Below, piece by piece: positions 53,803-63,716 of a stretch of 64,000 nt of DNA. Both the position numbers and the translations under genes were made by a program. Each line of letters opens with the position of its first letter. Positions within the stretch are counted from its first letter, which is position 1. The notes under the pieces were generated by a model that saw only the letters and a program-made list of their open reading frames with translations, made no database searches and was not told where the DNA came from. Where the stretch lies: the NCBI GenBank assembly GCA_019119995.1, contig DWVY01000051.1, forward strand, positions 1-64,000, in the 5' to 3' direction. Source of the DNA: Candidatus Mediterraneibacter faecavium. Its GTDB lineage: Bacteria > Bacillota > Clostridia > Lachnospirales > Lachnospiraceae.

Positions 53803-55953
53803 TTACTCCTCTTCGCCTCCGGAAGAATGTTCCACCAAATGAACGGCTGCTGCCTCCCATGATTTTTCCGGTATGATTTCAATCTTTCTATTATCTGCAG
53901 ATATCTTTACATCAGCCCCGATGCGTCCTGCCATCTTCCAGTTTCCCTCAGGGAGCTCTCCGATGAGCGGCCCCTTCGGATTTTCAAAACTATGATAAAC
54001 GATCAGCACCTCTCCATTGGATCCGTATCGCACCAATACCTGACACCCTTTCAGGTAATGATGATTATTTGTGCTTTCTCTGAACAGCCTGCTTCTTCCG
54101 CATTTTATTATGTTTTTCACACTTTCATAAAACACTGCGGCTTTCCGGACCTCCAGCCACTGTTCTTCGTTTAATTTTCCGATTTCGCCGGAGAGACAAA
54201 AGCGTCCCAGCATTGCCGATGCCAGCCGATACTGGACTTCCTGAACGGACAGCTCCGGTGAGATCACTGCCCATATCTGGCTTTGTCTCGGTAATATCAA
54301 TTGATGCAGATCAACTGCAATATAGGGGATCTCCCGGCATTCATGCGCGTCGGAGAAAGAGCTCATGGCCGTTATCCCCATCATTCTGGGCTCCAGTCTG
54401 TGTCCGCCAGAAGCACAGTTTTCAATGACCAGTTCCGGAAGTTCCTTTCTCATCAATTCAAAGAACTGATACACACCTTCCATCTGTGCTCTCAAACCTT
54501 CACCCGGACTTTCTGCTCCGTCACATCCGCATCCGATGGAACCGTTATAGTCTACTTTCAGATAAAAGAGTTCATTTTTACGAAGGAAATCTATCACCTT
54601 TTCCTTCAGATAAGTGATCACTTCACTTTTTCTAAAATCCCAGAATCTGCGGTTTTTCCCTGTTTGTATAATTTCACCGTTTCGGTATAAATGCATTGCA
54701 TCATAGATACCGCTATGGACTTTTGCGCCTTCTGTTGTCACTTCAAATTCCATCCAGATTCCCAGATGGAATCCTGCTTCTCTCACCTGCCTTGACAGTG
54801 CAAGCAGCCCGTGCGGGAACTTCTGCGGATCATATTCCCAGTCTCCGTTGCTTCCCTGAGGGTCATGATCCTCAACTTCTTTCTTGCTCCATCCCGCATC
54901 GATCACCAGATAACGAACCGGCATATCTTTCAATTTATATGTCAGATCGACCATCTTATCGTGCGTCGGTTCTCCCCAGGTATAGCACCACTCATTGAAT
55001 ATGATCGGGAGTTCCCTTTCGCACACCGGCTGTTCATCCACATATTTCTGAAACATGTCCGTAATGTTCTGACATACATCCCAGAATCCCTCTTTGCTCA
55101 CACTGACATATGCTTTCGGGGCCGTAAAGCTTTCACCGTCTTTGATCTGTTTCCACCAATTTCCGAACTCACAGTCCGCGATTCCTCCTGACAGAGAATA
55201 ACAATCCCCGTCTTTAGAAAGCTCCATCTGCCAGGAAGAATTGCTCCCCAGCTGAGCCGCCCAGTATACATGATATTCTGTATCTTCCACGCATCCAAAC
55301 GGGAACCATCTCTTCACCGGATGACTTCCCAGCACTCCATACCTCTCACTTTCCGGGAAAGCACGCACCCAGGTTTCTTCCAGATTCAGATCTTCTATTG
55401 TATCTTCGGTATGCTTTCCTTCCATGCTCCAGCCGCCTCTAAATCTATGCAGCTTCAGCTTATAAGGGGCGCTATCCTTTTGAAACGGGCTCAGATTATC
55501 AAGGGAAAACGAAGTAAGCATATCCAGCTCAACAGAGCGCCCTGTATGGTTAATAAAGGTTGTTTCTATCTCAACCCCGGATCCGCCATGCGCGTAATCA
55601 ACCGCATGCTCAATCTGATACCCTTCATCCGCTTCCATTAATGTAACAATGCGGACACCAGTCTCCGTCTTTACAACATCCTGTTTGACATAATGAAGTT
55701 TTTCCGTAGATTTCCCGTATTTCAGAGTATTTCCCGCTCCGTTTCCCTGCGGGTGATGGCGCAGGGAAAGATGGCACAGGCTTCCAATATCCCATGCATT
55801 ACAGCTGTTCTTTCCCGCATACATCATTTTCCGGCGTTCTTCGTAATGATCCTGCATGCCGCCCGGAAGCAGCACCATACAAATATGGCCGGTACTTTCG
55901 TCCAGAAGATACCTCAGAACGAACTTCCCGAGTGTATGATCAATCTTTTTCAT
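53803..55953 (-). CDS. Alpha-galactosidase, GH36
   Basis: A 716-residue glycoside hydrolase of family 36 without a signal peptide, so it acts in the cytoplasm on imported sugar. N-terminal beta-sandwich (1-310), (beta/alpha)8 barrel with YLVIDAGWSKK, LGIWMEFE and the nucleophile aspartate in FYLKVDYNGSIG (Asp468); the acid/base aspartate lies in SSFSDAHECREIP; a beta-rich tail follows. It should cleave alpha-1,6-galactosyl bonds in melibiose, raffinose or similar; alpha-N-acetylgalactosaminidase activity cannot be excluded. It sits behind a sugar ABC importer. Confidence 0.92.
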   Translation of the reverse strand: MKKIDHTLGKFVLRYLLDESTGHICMVLLPGGMQDHYEERRKMMYAGKNSCNAWDIGSLCHLSLRHHPQGNGAGNTLKYGKSTEKLHYVKQDVVKTETGVRIVTLMEADEGYQIEHAVDYAHGGSGVEIETTFINHTGRSVELDMLTSFSLDNLSPFQKDSAPYKLKLHRFRGGWSMEGKHTEDTIEDLNLEETWVRAFPESERYGVLGSHPVKRWFPFGCVEDTEYHVYWAAQLGSNSSWQMELSKDGDCYSLSGGIADCEFGNWWKQIKDGESFTAPKAYVSVSKEGFWDVCQNITDMFQKYVDEQPVCERELPIIFNEWCYTWGEPTHDKMVDLTYKLKDMPVRYLVIDAGWSKKEVEDHDPQGSNGDWEYDPQKFPHGLLALSRQVREAGFHLGIWMEFEVTTEGAKVHSGIYDAMHLYRNGEIIQTGKNRRFWDFRKSEVITYLKEKVIDFLRKNELFYLKVDYNGSIGCGCDGAESPGEGLRAQMEGVYQFFELMRKELPELVIENCASGGHRLEPRMMGITAMSSFSDAHECREIPYIAVDLHQLILPRQSQIWAVISPELSVQEVQYRLASAMLGRFCLSGEIGKLNEEQWLEVRKAAVFYESVKNIIKCGRSRLFRESTNNHHYLKGCQVLVRYGSNGEVLIVYHSFENPKGPLIGELPEGNWKMAGRIGADVKISADNRKIEIIPEKSWEAAAVHLVEHSSGGEEE

Positions 55954-55983
55954 GCACTTTCCTCCACATACCGTTCTTCAAAA

Positions 55984-56814
55984 TCAGCCTTTTACTGCTC
56001 CTGCGGTTCCGCTTACGATATATTTCTGTGCTACTATATAAATGATCATGATAGGCGCAACAGTCAGTACGATATCTGCGAATACCATATTCCAGTCATT
56101 GAAGTGCTCACCGAAGAAGTTATAAATACTGTTTGTCATTCCCAGTTTTTCACTGTCGCTCAAGAGATACAGCGGTGTAACGAAATCGTTCCACGCTCCC
56201 ATAAAGTTCAGCACAACTCCGGTGATAGTTGCCGGCTTCAAAAGCGGGAATACCACCTTGAAAAACAGCTGAAATGGTCCGCATCCGTCGATCAGCGCCG
56301 CCTCATCAAGTTCTCTCGGGATATTATCAAAAAATCCATAGTAAAGGAATACAAGGAAAGCGATTCCGCATGCTGCAAAATCTAAGATCATTCCGATATA
56401 TGTATTCTCAAGGTGTAAGAACTTCAAGGTAAATAACGTTGTAACATAATTGACCGGTGCAATCAGCCCCATAAAGAAATACAGATAAATCACACGGTGA
56501 GATTTTGTAGGTCTCCTGCTCAATGCATATGCCGCCATAGAAGATACAAGGACTGCAATAGCAGAAGAAACTGTTGCCATTAGCATACTATTAAAAAAAG
56601 CACGCACCAGATTCGCAGATTGGATCACGTCGATATAATTGCTCCACTGAATCGTAGTCGGCAGTGCAAAGCTTAACATCTGAGACTCTTCTACTGTTTT
56701 CAATGAATTCACTACAATGAAATAAATCGGAAGCAGTATGATAAGGCTGCATAATGCAACAACCAAAAACTTCAATATCTTTTTTACCCGTTTTATTACT
56801 CTTGCTCTACTCAT
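55984..56814 (-). CDS. Carbohydrate ABC transporter permease (MalG type)
   Basis: A 276-residue permease with six membrane segments. The EAA loop ELDEAALIDGCGPFQLFFKVVFPLLKPA is the docking site for the shared sugar ATPase (not in the window, usually MsmK-like). It forms the second membrane subunit of the importer, and overlaps the first permease by eight bases. Confidence 0.93.
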   Translation of the reverse strand: MSRARVIKRVKKILKFLVVALCSLIILLPIYFIVVNSLKTVEESQMLSFALPTTIQWSNYIDVIQSANLVRAFFNSMLMATVSSAIAVLVSSMAAYALSRRPTKSHRVIYLYFFMGLIAPVNYVTTLFTLKFLHLENTYIGMILDFAACGIAFLVFLYYGFFDNIPRELDEAALIDGCGPFQLFFKVVFPLLKPATITGVVLNFMGAWNDFVTPLYLLSDSEKLGMTNSIYNFFGEHFNDWNMVFADIVLTVAPIMIIYIVAQKYIVSGTAGAVKG

Positions 56815-57685
56815 TGTTCTCCTTTCCAGTCAGTAATCTCTGCATAATGACAGCGATCACTACTGTAACAACAAAAATCACAACATTCAGTGCATTTGCC
56901 ATTCCATACCGGCCCATACCGAATTCTTTAAACACCTGTGTATTGATCAGCTCGGTCAGCCCTCCCGGTCCGCCTCCGGTCAAAGCGAAGACAATATCAA
57001 ATGTACGCAGTCCGTGAATTGTATTTAAGACAATTACTGTCATCAATGAAGGTCGTAAGAACGGAAGCGTAATTTTCCAAAACTGTTTCCATTTAGTTGC
57101 TCCATCAATCGATGAAGCTTCGTAATATTCTTCCGGTATCATCTGCATACCTGCAAGCAGGATCATCATATTCCACCCCGCCATTCTCCATATCTCCACC
57201 GCCATCGTGGAACCGAGTGCAGTATTTGGATCTGAAAGCCATGAATGAGTCAGCGCCCCCAGACCGACAGCTTCTAAAACCGCATTGAACGGTCCTTCCG
57301 GTTTCAGTACGGAAATAAATGAAATACCGATAATGACCGGCGCCAGAGCATATGGTGTAAAGAAGATCGTTCTAAAAACATTCTGGCTCCTCAATCCCTT
57401 AAAGAGCAGCAGGGCAAGTCCCAGTCCCAAAACCGTCTTAAATATCACCGTAACAAATGTAAATTCCAATGTATGGATAATACTTCCCAGATACTGACCG
57501 CCTTTTGAAGTGAAAATATCAACAAAGTTCTGTAAGCCTATAAAATGGATATCCGGCTTTGCCACATTCCAGTCAGTCAGTGAAATGACCATTCCGGCTA
57601 CCGAAGGGATCACGAATAATATTGTGTACAAAACAAATGCCGGAATAATAAATCGCTTACCATATAGTTTTTTCTTGTATTTCAT
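56807..57685 (-). CDS. Carbohydrate ABC transporter permease (MalF type)
   Basis: A 292-residue permease with six membrane segments, starting FIIPAFVLYTILFVIPSVAGMVISLTDWN. The EAA loop reads YYEASSIDGATKWKQFWKITLPFLRPS. It pairs with the downstream permease. No ATP-binding subunit is encoded in the operon, as is common for CUT1 oligosaccharide importers that share an ATPase. Confidence 0.93.
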   Translation of the reverse strand: MKYKKKLYGKRFIIPAFVLYTILFVIPSVAGMVISLTDWNVAKPDIHFIGLQNFVDIFTSKGGQYLGSIIHTLEFTFVTVIFKTVLGLGLALLLFKGLRSQNVFRTIFFTPYALAPVIIGISFISVLKPEGPFNAVLEAVGLGALTHSWLSDPNTALGSTMAVEIWRMAGWNMMILLAGMQMIPEEYYEASSIDGATKWKQFWKITLPFLRPSLMTVIVLNTIHGLRTFDIVFALTGGGPGGLTELINTQVFKEFGMGRYGMANALNVVIFVVTVVIAVIMQRLLTGKENNE

Positions 57686-57715
57686 AATAGCTCTCCTTGT
57701 GCCTATATTTTAAAA

Positions 57716-57746
57716 TAGGAGAACGCCCGAAATTGGCGTTCTCCTA
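57716..57746 (-). terminator. Intercistronic hairpin between sugar-binding protein and permease genes
   Basis: TAGGAGAACGCC and GGCGTTCTCCTA form a perfect 12-bp stem around seven bases, 28 bases after the binding-protein stop. Together with the same arrangement in the amino acid importer, it suggests partial termination or 3'-end protection. Confidence 0.85.
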
Positions 57747-57774
57747 CAGGCCGATAAGACATATTCTATACTAT

Positions 57775-59073
57775 TTAAAAGTTCGGCTGTCTTATATCAT
57801 CAATTCCTGATAATACATCATCTGCACTGGTTCCACCTACGAACATAGCCTGAATCAGATTTCCTACTTGTGTTGCATCCCAGTATGAGATACCATCTTC
57901 TGCGGTCAGTCCGGAAGCAGAAGCATTGTTCATTACTTCCTCATATACTGCCGGAACATTTCCCGGAATGTCTGTGAAGGAGCACGGACCTAAGTCAAGA
58001 CGTGCGTCGTAATATGTCTGAAGATTTTCCGGCTGGGACAGGAAATCAAGATACTCTTTTACTGCATCTTCTACTTTTGTATCCTTGTTAACACAGCGTC
58101 CGATTCCTCCTGCAGATACACCGAATGTAGTGTTGTCCGCCAGCGGGATCGGGAACATTCCCCATGAATCTGCTGTCATCTCCGGATTTGCCGCCTCAAC
58201 TTCTGCCGGGAATGTTGTGTATACAAGTCCCATCGCATAGTCGCCGGAAGCCATCTTGGAAACCATATCTTCCCATGTATTTGACATAACATCGTCTCCG
58301 AAGTATCCTGCTTCATTCATCTCCACAAGCTGATCCAGTGCTGTCTTAAGATCTTCCTGACCTGCAAAAGTCTGGCTGTTATCATTCAGGCCGTCATAGT
58401 AATTTCCTGTATCTGTCTCTACCTTTGTCGTCATCTCTCCAAGCCATGTGGACCAGTGCCACTGAGCTGCACCCGGCTGGTAGATCGGTGTTTTACCGAT
58501 TGCAAGGATCTTGTCGCATGCATCTTTAAAGCTTGCATAATCTGTAGGCACTTCTGTAATTCCTGCTTCTTCGAACATCGCCTTGTTGTACAGGAGCCCC
58601 CATCCGTCTACGCTCCATGTCTGGAACTGAACTGTCTTGCCGTTGTATGTTGTACCTTCTTTAGCCCAGTCATTATACCGGCTTACCCATTCCTGGTCAG
58701 ACAGGTCCATCATATACTTATCCGGCTGATATCTTGTAAGTGTGATACCGGAACGTACATAGAAAATATCTGCCGCTTCTCCAACTGCCAGTTTTGAATT
58801 CAGAACATTTTCATACTGATCATCCGGGCTGAGCTGCCACTCGATCTTATTTCCTGTTTCTTCCTCAAACTTCTGGGCAAGCTCTTTATCAACATCCTTT
58901 ACCCAGCTGGTTGAAGCCGCAACTGTGATCGTCTGTCCGCCCGAGTCACCTCCGGATTCTCCTCCATTTCCTTCATCGCCGCTTCCGCTGCTCCCGCATC
59001 CCGCTACGCCCACAGTCAACATTGCCATCATTGTTGCAAGTGCTGTAAGTCTTAACACTTTTTTCTTTTTCAT
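57775..59073 (-). CDS. Sugar-binding lipoprotein of an ABC importer
   Basis: A 432-residue extracellular solute-binding protein, family 1. Signal peptide and lipobox: LTALATMMAMLTVGVAGCGSSGSG (Cys at about 27), then ITVAASTSWVKDVDKELAQKFEEETGNKIEWQLSPDD. It binds an oligosaccharide, probably an alpha-galactoside given the GH36 gene. The start at 59073 (MKKKKVLRL) follows AAGGAGGAAG. It is the first gene of the operon, divergent from yesM. Confidence 0.93.
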   Translation of the reverse strand: MKKKKVLRLTALATMMAMLTVGVAGCGSSGSGDEGNGGESGGDSGGQTITVAASTSWVKDVDKELAQKFEEETGNKIEWQLSPDDQYENVLNSKLAVGEAADIFYVRSGITLTRYQPDKYMMDLSDQEWVSRYNDWAKEGTTYNGKTVQFQTWSVDGWGLLYNKAMFEEAGITEVPTDYASFKDACDKILAIGKTPIYQPGAAQWHWSTWLGEMTTKVETDTGNYYDGLNDNSQTFAGQEDLKTALDQLVEMNEAGYFGDDVMSNTWEDMVSKMASGDYAMGLVYTTFPAEVEAANPEMTADSWGMFPIPLADNTTFGVSAGGIGRCVNKDTKVEDAVKEYLDFLSQPENLQTYYDARLDLGPCSFTDIPGNVPAVYEEVMNNASASGLTAEDGISYWDATQVGNLIQAMFVGGTSADDVLSGIDDIRQPNF

Positions 59074-59190
59074 GTTTCTTCCTCCTTGTTTCGTTTTCTG
59101 ATAGCTCAATTATACTCCATCATTTTGGCCAATTCTTTAGATAATTTTTTTCTGTTTTTGTGCACATTTTGTTCACATATTTTTTACACA

Positions 59191-59219
59191 TTGCTTTTTC
59201 ATACATTTTGAACTATAAT
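59191..59219 (+). promoter_or_regulatory. Promoter of the yesM-yesN pair
   Basis: TTGCTT, 17 bases, TATAAT, about 45 bases upstream of the histidine kinase start. On the minus strand TATAAT (59114-59109) has a weak -35 and an adjacent TTGGCCAA, which suits an activator-dependent promoter for the sugar-binding-protein gene. Confidence 0.7.
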
Positions 59220-59264
59220 TTTAAAATGTTATGATTACTTTTTTCTTATTATTCAGGGCGGGGG

Positions 59265-61109
59265 ATGACTATGAATTCGCTTCATCACAAATTGTTTTTT
59301 CGCTATGCTGCTTTGATTTTTCCTCTTATAGCAGTATTTATGATAGTGCTTTACATAATCCTCGGCAACACGCTGCGCGAAAATGCTTCAAGCGAACTTC
59401 AGGCAGATTGCGACAATATATCCACCTTACTTGGAACAGAATTAGAAAAAATAGATACCCTGTCCCAGAATGTTGTCAGTTCATCACAGGTGCGTTCTCT
59501 GTTTCTCGAGGATCTGTATTCGTATAATTCGGATTCCTATACAAACAGACACGATTTTTCTTCTGCATTATTTGATATTATAAAGCTGTCATTCAGCAAT
59601 CTCAGCCTTAACATAGTCGACACAGACGGGCGCCATGTCTATGTTGGCAGCATAAGTTCATTTCAGCGAAGAGATTCCTCTGAAATTTATGAGCTCCCAT
59701 GGTTTCAGGATACACTGGAGCTGTATGGGAAAAAGGTTATACTTCCTCCTCGTGTCCCAGAACTCAACCCTCAGGACGGAGCTGTCATCTCCCTTTGCCG
59801 CGCCTTTTCACCGGAATCAACCGCAAAGGAAACCGCTGTACTTGAAATGCAGGTTCAATATTCGTATCTGACCCAGAAGATCGAAGATGCGATCCATGAT
59901 CAAACGGGTGAAAAACAGGTCTATATTTACAATTCGGATGGTGAACGCATTTATCCTTATGAGATTACTGCATCAGAGAATTTGGAAGATTTTATGCAGA
60001 ATGCACTTTCAGAATCCGGGAGCTCAGATTATCCTCGTTCTTATTCTCCTGAATCAGGTGCTCCTATGCTGATTGCCTGGCAGACTTCTGATTCGGCTGA
60101 CTGGACCATTTTTGTAACAGCGTCAGAGAAAGCGTTATTTTCCTCTTTTTATGAATATCGCTCTCTGCTTATAATGATAGCCTTTATTGTCCTTCTCTTG
60201 CTGCTTTTTATCACCTATCAGATTGCATCGCATATTGCTGCACCTCTGCAGAAACTGGAGGAGACCGCGCGCTCTATAACGATTGATAATCTAACAGATC
60301 CTCTGCCGGAATACAAGAGCGGCTTTAAGGAGATGGACTCTCTTTTCTACTCATTTGAACAGATGCAGACGAATCTAAAAAATTCACTGCAGGAAAACAT
60401 AAATGCTCATGCAATGGCAAATGACGCCAAAATGATCGCGCTTCAGTCACAGATGAATCCTCACTTTCTGTATAATACGCTGGCATCTATCAGTATACTT
60501 GCAGAAGACGGTGAAAACGAGAAGGTAATCAACACATGTACAGACCTTTCCTCTCTGCTGCGCTATTGTTCTTCAAATAAATCCATGACTGTAGATATAC
60601 GACAGGAAGTAGACAATCTGATTGCCTACATTCACTTGATCAAAATAAAATATGAGGAAAGAATCCAGTTTCACATCCAGATTCACGACGATCTCATGTC
60701 ACTGCAGGTGCCCAAACTGATTCTGCAGCCACTTGTGGAAAACTGTGTAAAGTATGCCCTTACATGTGATCCACCCTGGATCATAACTATTGACGGATTC
60801 CTCAATAGTGGCAAATGGACTCTTCGTGTACGTGATAACGGAGCCGGATTCTCGCACGAGTATCTGAGTTCATTCTATGAAAAGATCAAAAAAATGAATC
60901 CGGAAAATCCCCTCCCAGACCTGTCCATTAATGGCATGGGACTTTTAAATCTTTATATCCGGTTATACCTCAAATATAAAACTGACTTAATTTTTGATCT
61001 GAGGAATCTGGATGAAGGCGGTGCACAGGTTATGATCGGCGGACCTTTACAGGAATGCGAAGGAGAGAACAGCAATGGACATGAAAAAAATCCGAGTACT
61101 CATCGTTGA
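59265..61109 (+). CDS. YesM-type sensor histidine kinase
   Basis: A 614-residue membrane kinase. Membrane segments near 14-36 and 295-318 flank a large extracellular Cache-like sensor. A HAMP region follows, then the His_kinase domain with the phosphorylated histidine in QSQMNPHFLYNTLASIS, and an HATPase with VRDNGAGFSHEYLSSF. It probably senses a sugar bound to or near the binding protein. The ATG at 59265 or the one at 59271 could be used. Its stop codon lies 35 bases past the response regulator start. Confidence 0.93.
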   Translation: MTMNSLHHKLFFRYAALIFPLIAVFMIVLYIILGNTLRENASSELQADCDNISTLLGTELEKIDTLSQNVVSSSQVRSLFLEDLYSYNSDSYTNRHDFSSALFDIIKLSFSNLSLNIVDTDGRHVYVGSISSFQRRDSSEIYELPWFQDTLELYGKKVILPPRVPELNPQDGAVISLCRAFSPESTAKETAVLEMQVQYSYLTQKIEDAIHDQTGEKQVYIYNSDGERIYPYEITASENLEDFMQNALSESGSSDYPRSYSPESGAPMLIAWQTSDSADWTIFVTASEKALFSSFYEYRSLLIMIAFIVLLLLLFITYQIASHIAAPLQKLEETARSITIDNLTDPLPEYKSGFKEMDSLFYSFEQMQTNLKNSLQENINAHAMANDAKMIALQSQMNPHFLYNTLASISILAEDGENEKVINTCTDLSSLLRYCSSNKSMTVDIRQEVDNLIAYIHLIKIKYEERIQFHIQIHDDLMSLQVPKLILQPLVENCVKYALTCDPPWIITIDGFLNSGKWTLRVRDNGAGFSHEYLSSFYEKIKKMNPENPLPDLSINGMGLLNLYIRLYLKYKTDLIFDLRNLDEGGAQVMIGGPLQECEGENSNGHEKNPSTHR

Positions 61110-62598
61110 GGATGAAATTCTTCTTTTAAAAAACATATGTAAAAAGATAACTCAGGTGTCTTCAGATTTTATTGTAGTCGGTGAAGCATTTAACGGAAAA
61201 GAGGCCTTAGAAATCATCGAAAATACCCATCCGGATATTGTATTTACCGATATTCGTATGCCCGTAATGGACGGAATCGAACTTGCCCGGATACTTTATA
61301 CAGAATATCCGAATATACTCACTGTGATCGTCAGCGGTTACGATGATTTTGAATACGCGCGGACACTTCTTGCTTATCATGTGCAGGATTACCTGCTGAA
61401 GCCACTTGCACAGGATGAACTCGAAGCTCTTTTACAGCGTCTCAAGAATATTGTATATAAGAACAGGCTGATGCATTACGGGCAGCTGTTTCAGTCTCTT
61501 ATACTAGGACAGTCCGTCTCGCCCTCATATTCACCTTACATAGAAGATTTATCGGCGCGGGGAATCTATATGTTTGCGGTCTGTCTGGGAAATCTGTATC
61601 TTCGCACACCAGATTATTTTCTTCAGCCCGAGCAGAAAAAGTTTGTCAAGAAACAGTGGGATATCCTCGCAGAGGAGCTCCACTTTGACTCATGGTATTT
61701 TCCGCAGGAGGAAAGTAATTCTTTTCTGATCATCACACGCCGCACAGATATGCCTGTACGCAAGCAGGCTTTCCTTCTCCATCGCAAGCTGATCGATCAG
61801 ATGGCTCCCTCCGCCATCACCATTTGTTACTGCGATGTTGATGACATAACACAATCATCCTTTTACTATCACGAAATATGGAAAAGATTAAAGTCTTCCT
61901 TGATCATCGGATATTCTACTGTCTTTGATATAGATGAAACCCGGTCTTTTCCGACAGTTCTTCCTAAAGAAGAGGCAAAACTTTTCCAAACTATGCTGAC
62001 ATCTAACAATCAGGAAGGCCTTCGTAAATTCCTTCTGGATCTGTTCCAGACCTGGGAAACCGAAAAATATCCTCAGGATTGTATTGATAAGATACTCCTG
62101 CAGATCCTGACATTACTCCAGCGCAGTCTTTTTTCCTCAGAGGAAGATTACTCTTCCATATATAGGAATATTTTCTATATACTTGAAACAGAAGCATCTC
62201 TGTCTTCTTCTTCAGGGGAAATTGTTCTTGAGCTTCTCAGCTGGATCAACCGCAATCACAGTGTACCTTCTGAGATCGAGAACGTGATCGAAGAGTTGGA
62301 TACCTTTATCCATACTCATTATACCGAAGACTTAAATATTTCTGAGCTCGCAGAAAGATATCATTTTAATCATTCTTATCTGACAAAAGTATTTAAGAAA
62401 CAAAAGGGAGAATCACCCCTTCAACTGATAAACTCCCTTCGAATCAAAGATGCTAAAAAAATGCTGTTAAATCAGGCTCTGTCAGTCCGGGAGATCAGTG
62501 AAATGCTCGGCTTCTCAAGCCAGCATTATTTCAGCCGGATCTTTAAAAGTTATACCGGCCAGACACCGTTGGAATATCGAGCCTCCAATATACGATAG
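61075..62598 (+). CDS. YesN-type response regulator (REC-AraC)
   Basis: A 507-residue regulator. The receiver domain (1-120) has VEDE at 11-14 and the phosphoacceptor Asp59 in FTDIRMPVMDG. A long middle region (about 130-395) is unassigned, and an AraC DNA-binding domain closes the protein (about 405-507: LNISELAERYHFNHSYLTKVFKKQKGESPLQLINSLR). It likely activates the divergent alpha-galactoside operon. Overlap with yesM indicates translational coupling. Confidence 0.93.
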   Translation: MDMKKIRVLIVEDEILLLKNICKKITQVSSDFIVVGEAFNGKEALEIIENTHPDIVFTDIRMPVMDGIELARILYTEYPNILTVIVSGYDDFEYARTLLAYHVQDYLLKPLAQDELEALLQRLKNIVYKNRLMHYGQLFQSLILGQSVSPSYSPYIEDLSARGIYMFAVCLGNLYLRTPDYFLQPEQKKFVKKQWDILAEELHFDSWYFPQEESNSFLIITRRTDMPVRKQAFLLHRKLIDQMAPSAITICYCDVDDITQSSFYYHEIWKRLKSSLIIGYSTVFDIDETRSFPTVLPKEEAKLFQTMLTSNNQEGLRKFLLDLFQTWETEKYPQDCIDKILLQILTLLQRSLFSSEEDYSSIYRNIFYILETEASLSSSSGEIVLELLSWINRNHSVPSEIENVIEELDTFIHTHYTEDLNISELAERYHFNHSYLTKVFKKQKGESPLQLINSLRIKDAKKMLLNQALSVREISEMLGFSSQHYFSRIFKSYTGQTPLEYRASNIR

Positions 62599-62608
62599 TC
62601 CACATCAA

Positions 62609-62649
62609 AGGGCTGCCCTCACGCTTTCATTTATCTTCAGGGCAGCCCT
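62609..62649 (+). terminator. Terminator of yesM-yesN
   Basis: AGGGCTGCCCT/AGGGCAGCCCT stem with a 19-base loop, then TGTTCTGTTTTTC. It starts 11 bases after the yesN stop codon. Confidence 0.88.
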
Positions 62650-62692
62650 GTTCTGTTTTTCAACTTTTACTCTTCTGTAATTTCATTTACTG

Positions 62693-63013
62693 TCAATGTC
62701 CCGATGTCGCTTTCAGCCCCACAATTCCGACCAATAACAGTGACACAAAAAAAATCCTTGCGGCCGTCACCGGCTCTTTAAACAGCACGATCCCAACTAT
62801 GACTGCTCCCAGAGCTCCTATTCCAGTCCAGACTGCGTAAGCCGTTCCCAGAGGCAGAGTCCTGGTCGCCTGCGACAGAAAAAGGAAACTGAATATCATC
62901 CCGACTATCGTCAGTATTGTGTACTTTATTTCCGTAAACCCGTTTGAATACTTCATACGGGTGGACCAAAAAACTTCCAGACCGCCTGCGATCACTAAAA
63001 ATGCCCATTCCAT
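62693..63013 (-). CDS. Small multidrug resistance (SMR) family transporter, Gdx/SugE-like
   Basis: A 106-residue four-segment membrane protein, opening with MEWAFLVIAGGLEVFWSTRMKYS (the key glutamate is in GGLEVFW) and ending LLLVGIVGLKATSGH. The LGTAYAVWTGIGALGAVIVG segment is the SMR signature, and the sequence looks more like the guanidinium exporter Gdx than EmrE. It works as a dual-topology dimer driven by protons. The start at 63013 is chosen over an 11-residue extension. No guanidine riboswitch is apparent upstream. Confidence 0.87.
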   Translation of the reverse strand: MEWAFLVIAGGLEVFWSTRMKYSNGFTEIKYTILTIVGMIFSFLFLSQATRTLPLGTAYAVWTGIGALGAVIVGIVLFKEPVTAARIFFVSLLLVGIVGLKATSGH

Positions 63014-63044
63014 AATATGTAACCTCTCTTTCATCCTTCTGTGC

Positions 63045-63102
63045 AAAAAGAAAAGCGCCGAATCTGTATCTCCTATGGCCTATCGATACAGATTCAACGC
63101 TT
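63045..63102 (-). terminator. Terminator of the rplQ operon
   Basis: On the minus strand AAGCGTTGAATCTGTATC pairs with GATACAGATTCGGCGCTT, with one mismatched step, and is followed by TTCTTTTTG. It lies 45 bases after the rplQ stop. Confidence 0.9.
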
Positions 63103-63146
63103 TACATTTACCCGGCGGTAAATGATTGATCTTACATTTTATTTAA

Positions 63147-63683
63147 TTATACAAGCTCGATGAGAACTTCCATAGCAGCGTCACCTTTACGCTGGCCAAT
63201 CTTGATGATTCTTGTGTAACCACCGTTGCGGTCTGCGTATTTCGGTGCGATCTCTGTGAAGAGTTTCTCTACTACGTCAACTTTCTTTGTGCCTGCTTTC
63301 TTGCCTGCAGCCTTTGCCGGAACTTCTGTAACCGGGCAGAGAACTTTCATCATCTCACGTCTTGCGTGGAGACGGCTCGGCTGATCTTTTTTAATCTTCT
63401 TCTCTACTTCGTCGTAAACTGTTACTTTCTTTCCGTCAACAACTTCTTTCACTCTCTTGCCGTCTTTGTCCTTGCGGGCAACCTTAGCTGTTACAGTTAC
63501 TTCATCAAAGTTGTCTTTCTCTTTTACTGCCATTGCGATAAGTTTCTCAGCAACTTTGCGGATCTCTTTCGCTTTAGCTTCTGTTGTAACGATCTTTCCA
63601 TTGTTGAGCAGAGCAGTTACCTGGTTTCTGATCAACGCTTTTCTCTGACTGGATGTTCTGCCGAGTTTTCTATACTTTGCCAT
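63147..63683 (-). CDS. rplQ: 50S ribosomal protein L17 (long form)
   Basis: A 178-residue L17, against about 115-130 in most bacteria. The core ([48 protein letters not shown] ... [26 protein letters not shown]) is intact. An insertion of about 50 residues ([37 protein letters not shown]... and the [14 protein letters not shown] stretch) lies in the middle. Long forms occur in several Clostridia. It is the last gene of the alpha operon after rpoA. Confidence 0.95.
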   Translation of the reverse strand: MAKYRKLGRTSSQRKALIRNQVTALLNNGKIVTTEAKAKEIRKVAEKLIAMAVKEKDNFDEVTVTAKVARKDKDGKRVKEVVDGKKVTVYDEVEKKIKKDQPSRLHARREMMKVLCPVTEVPAKAAGKKAGTKKVDVVEKLFTEIAPKYADRNGGYTRIIKIGQRKGDAAMEVLIELV

Positions 63684-63716
63684 TTCTAATTTCCTCCACT
63701 ATTAAGCACTTGGTTA

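Noticed and set aside
63014-63146. Guanidine riboswitch ahead of the SMR gene
   Set aside because: Because SugE/Gdx genes often have one, I looked. The only structure is the rplQ terminator hairpin, and its loops lack the ACGR or guanidine-III consensus.
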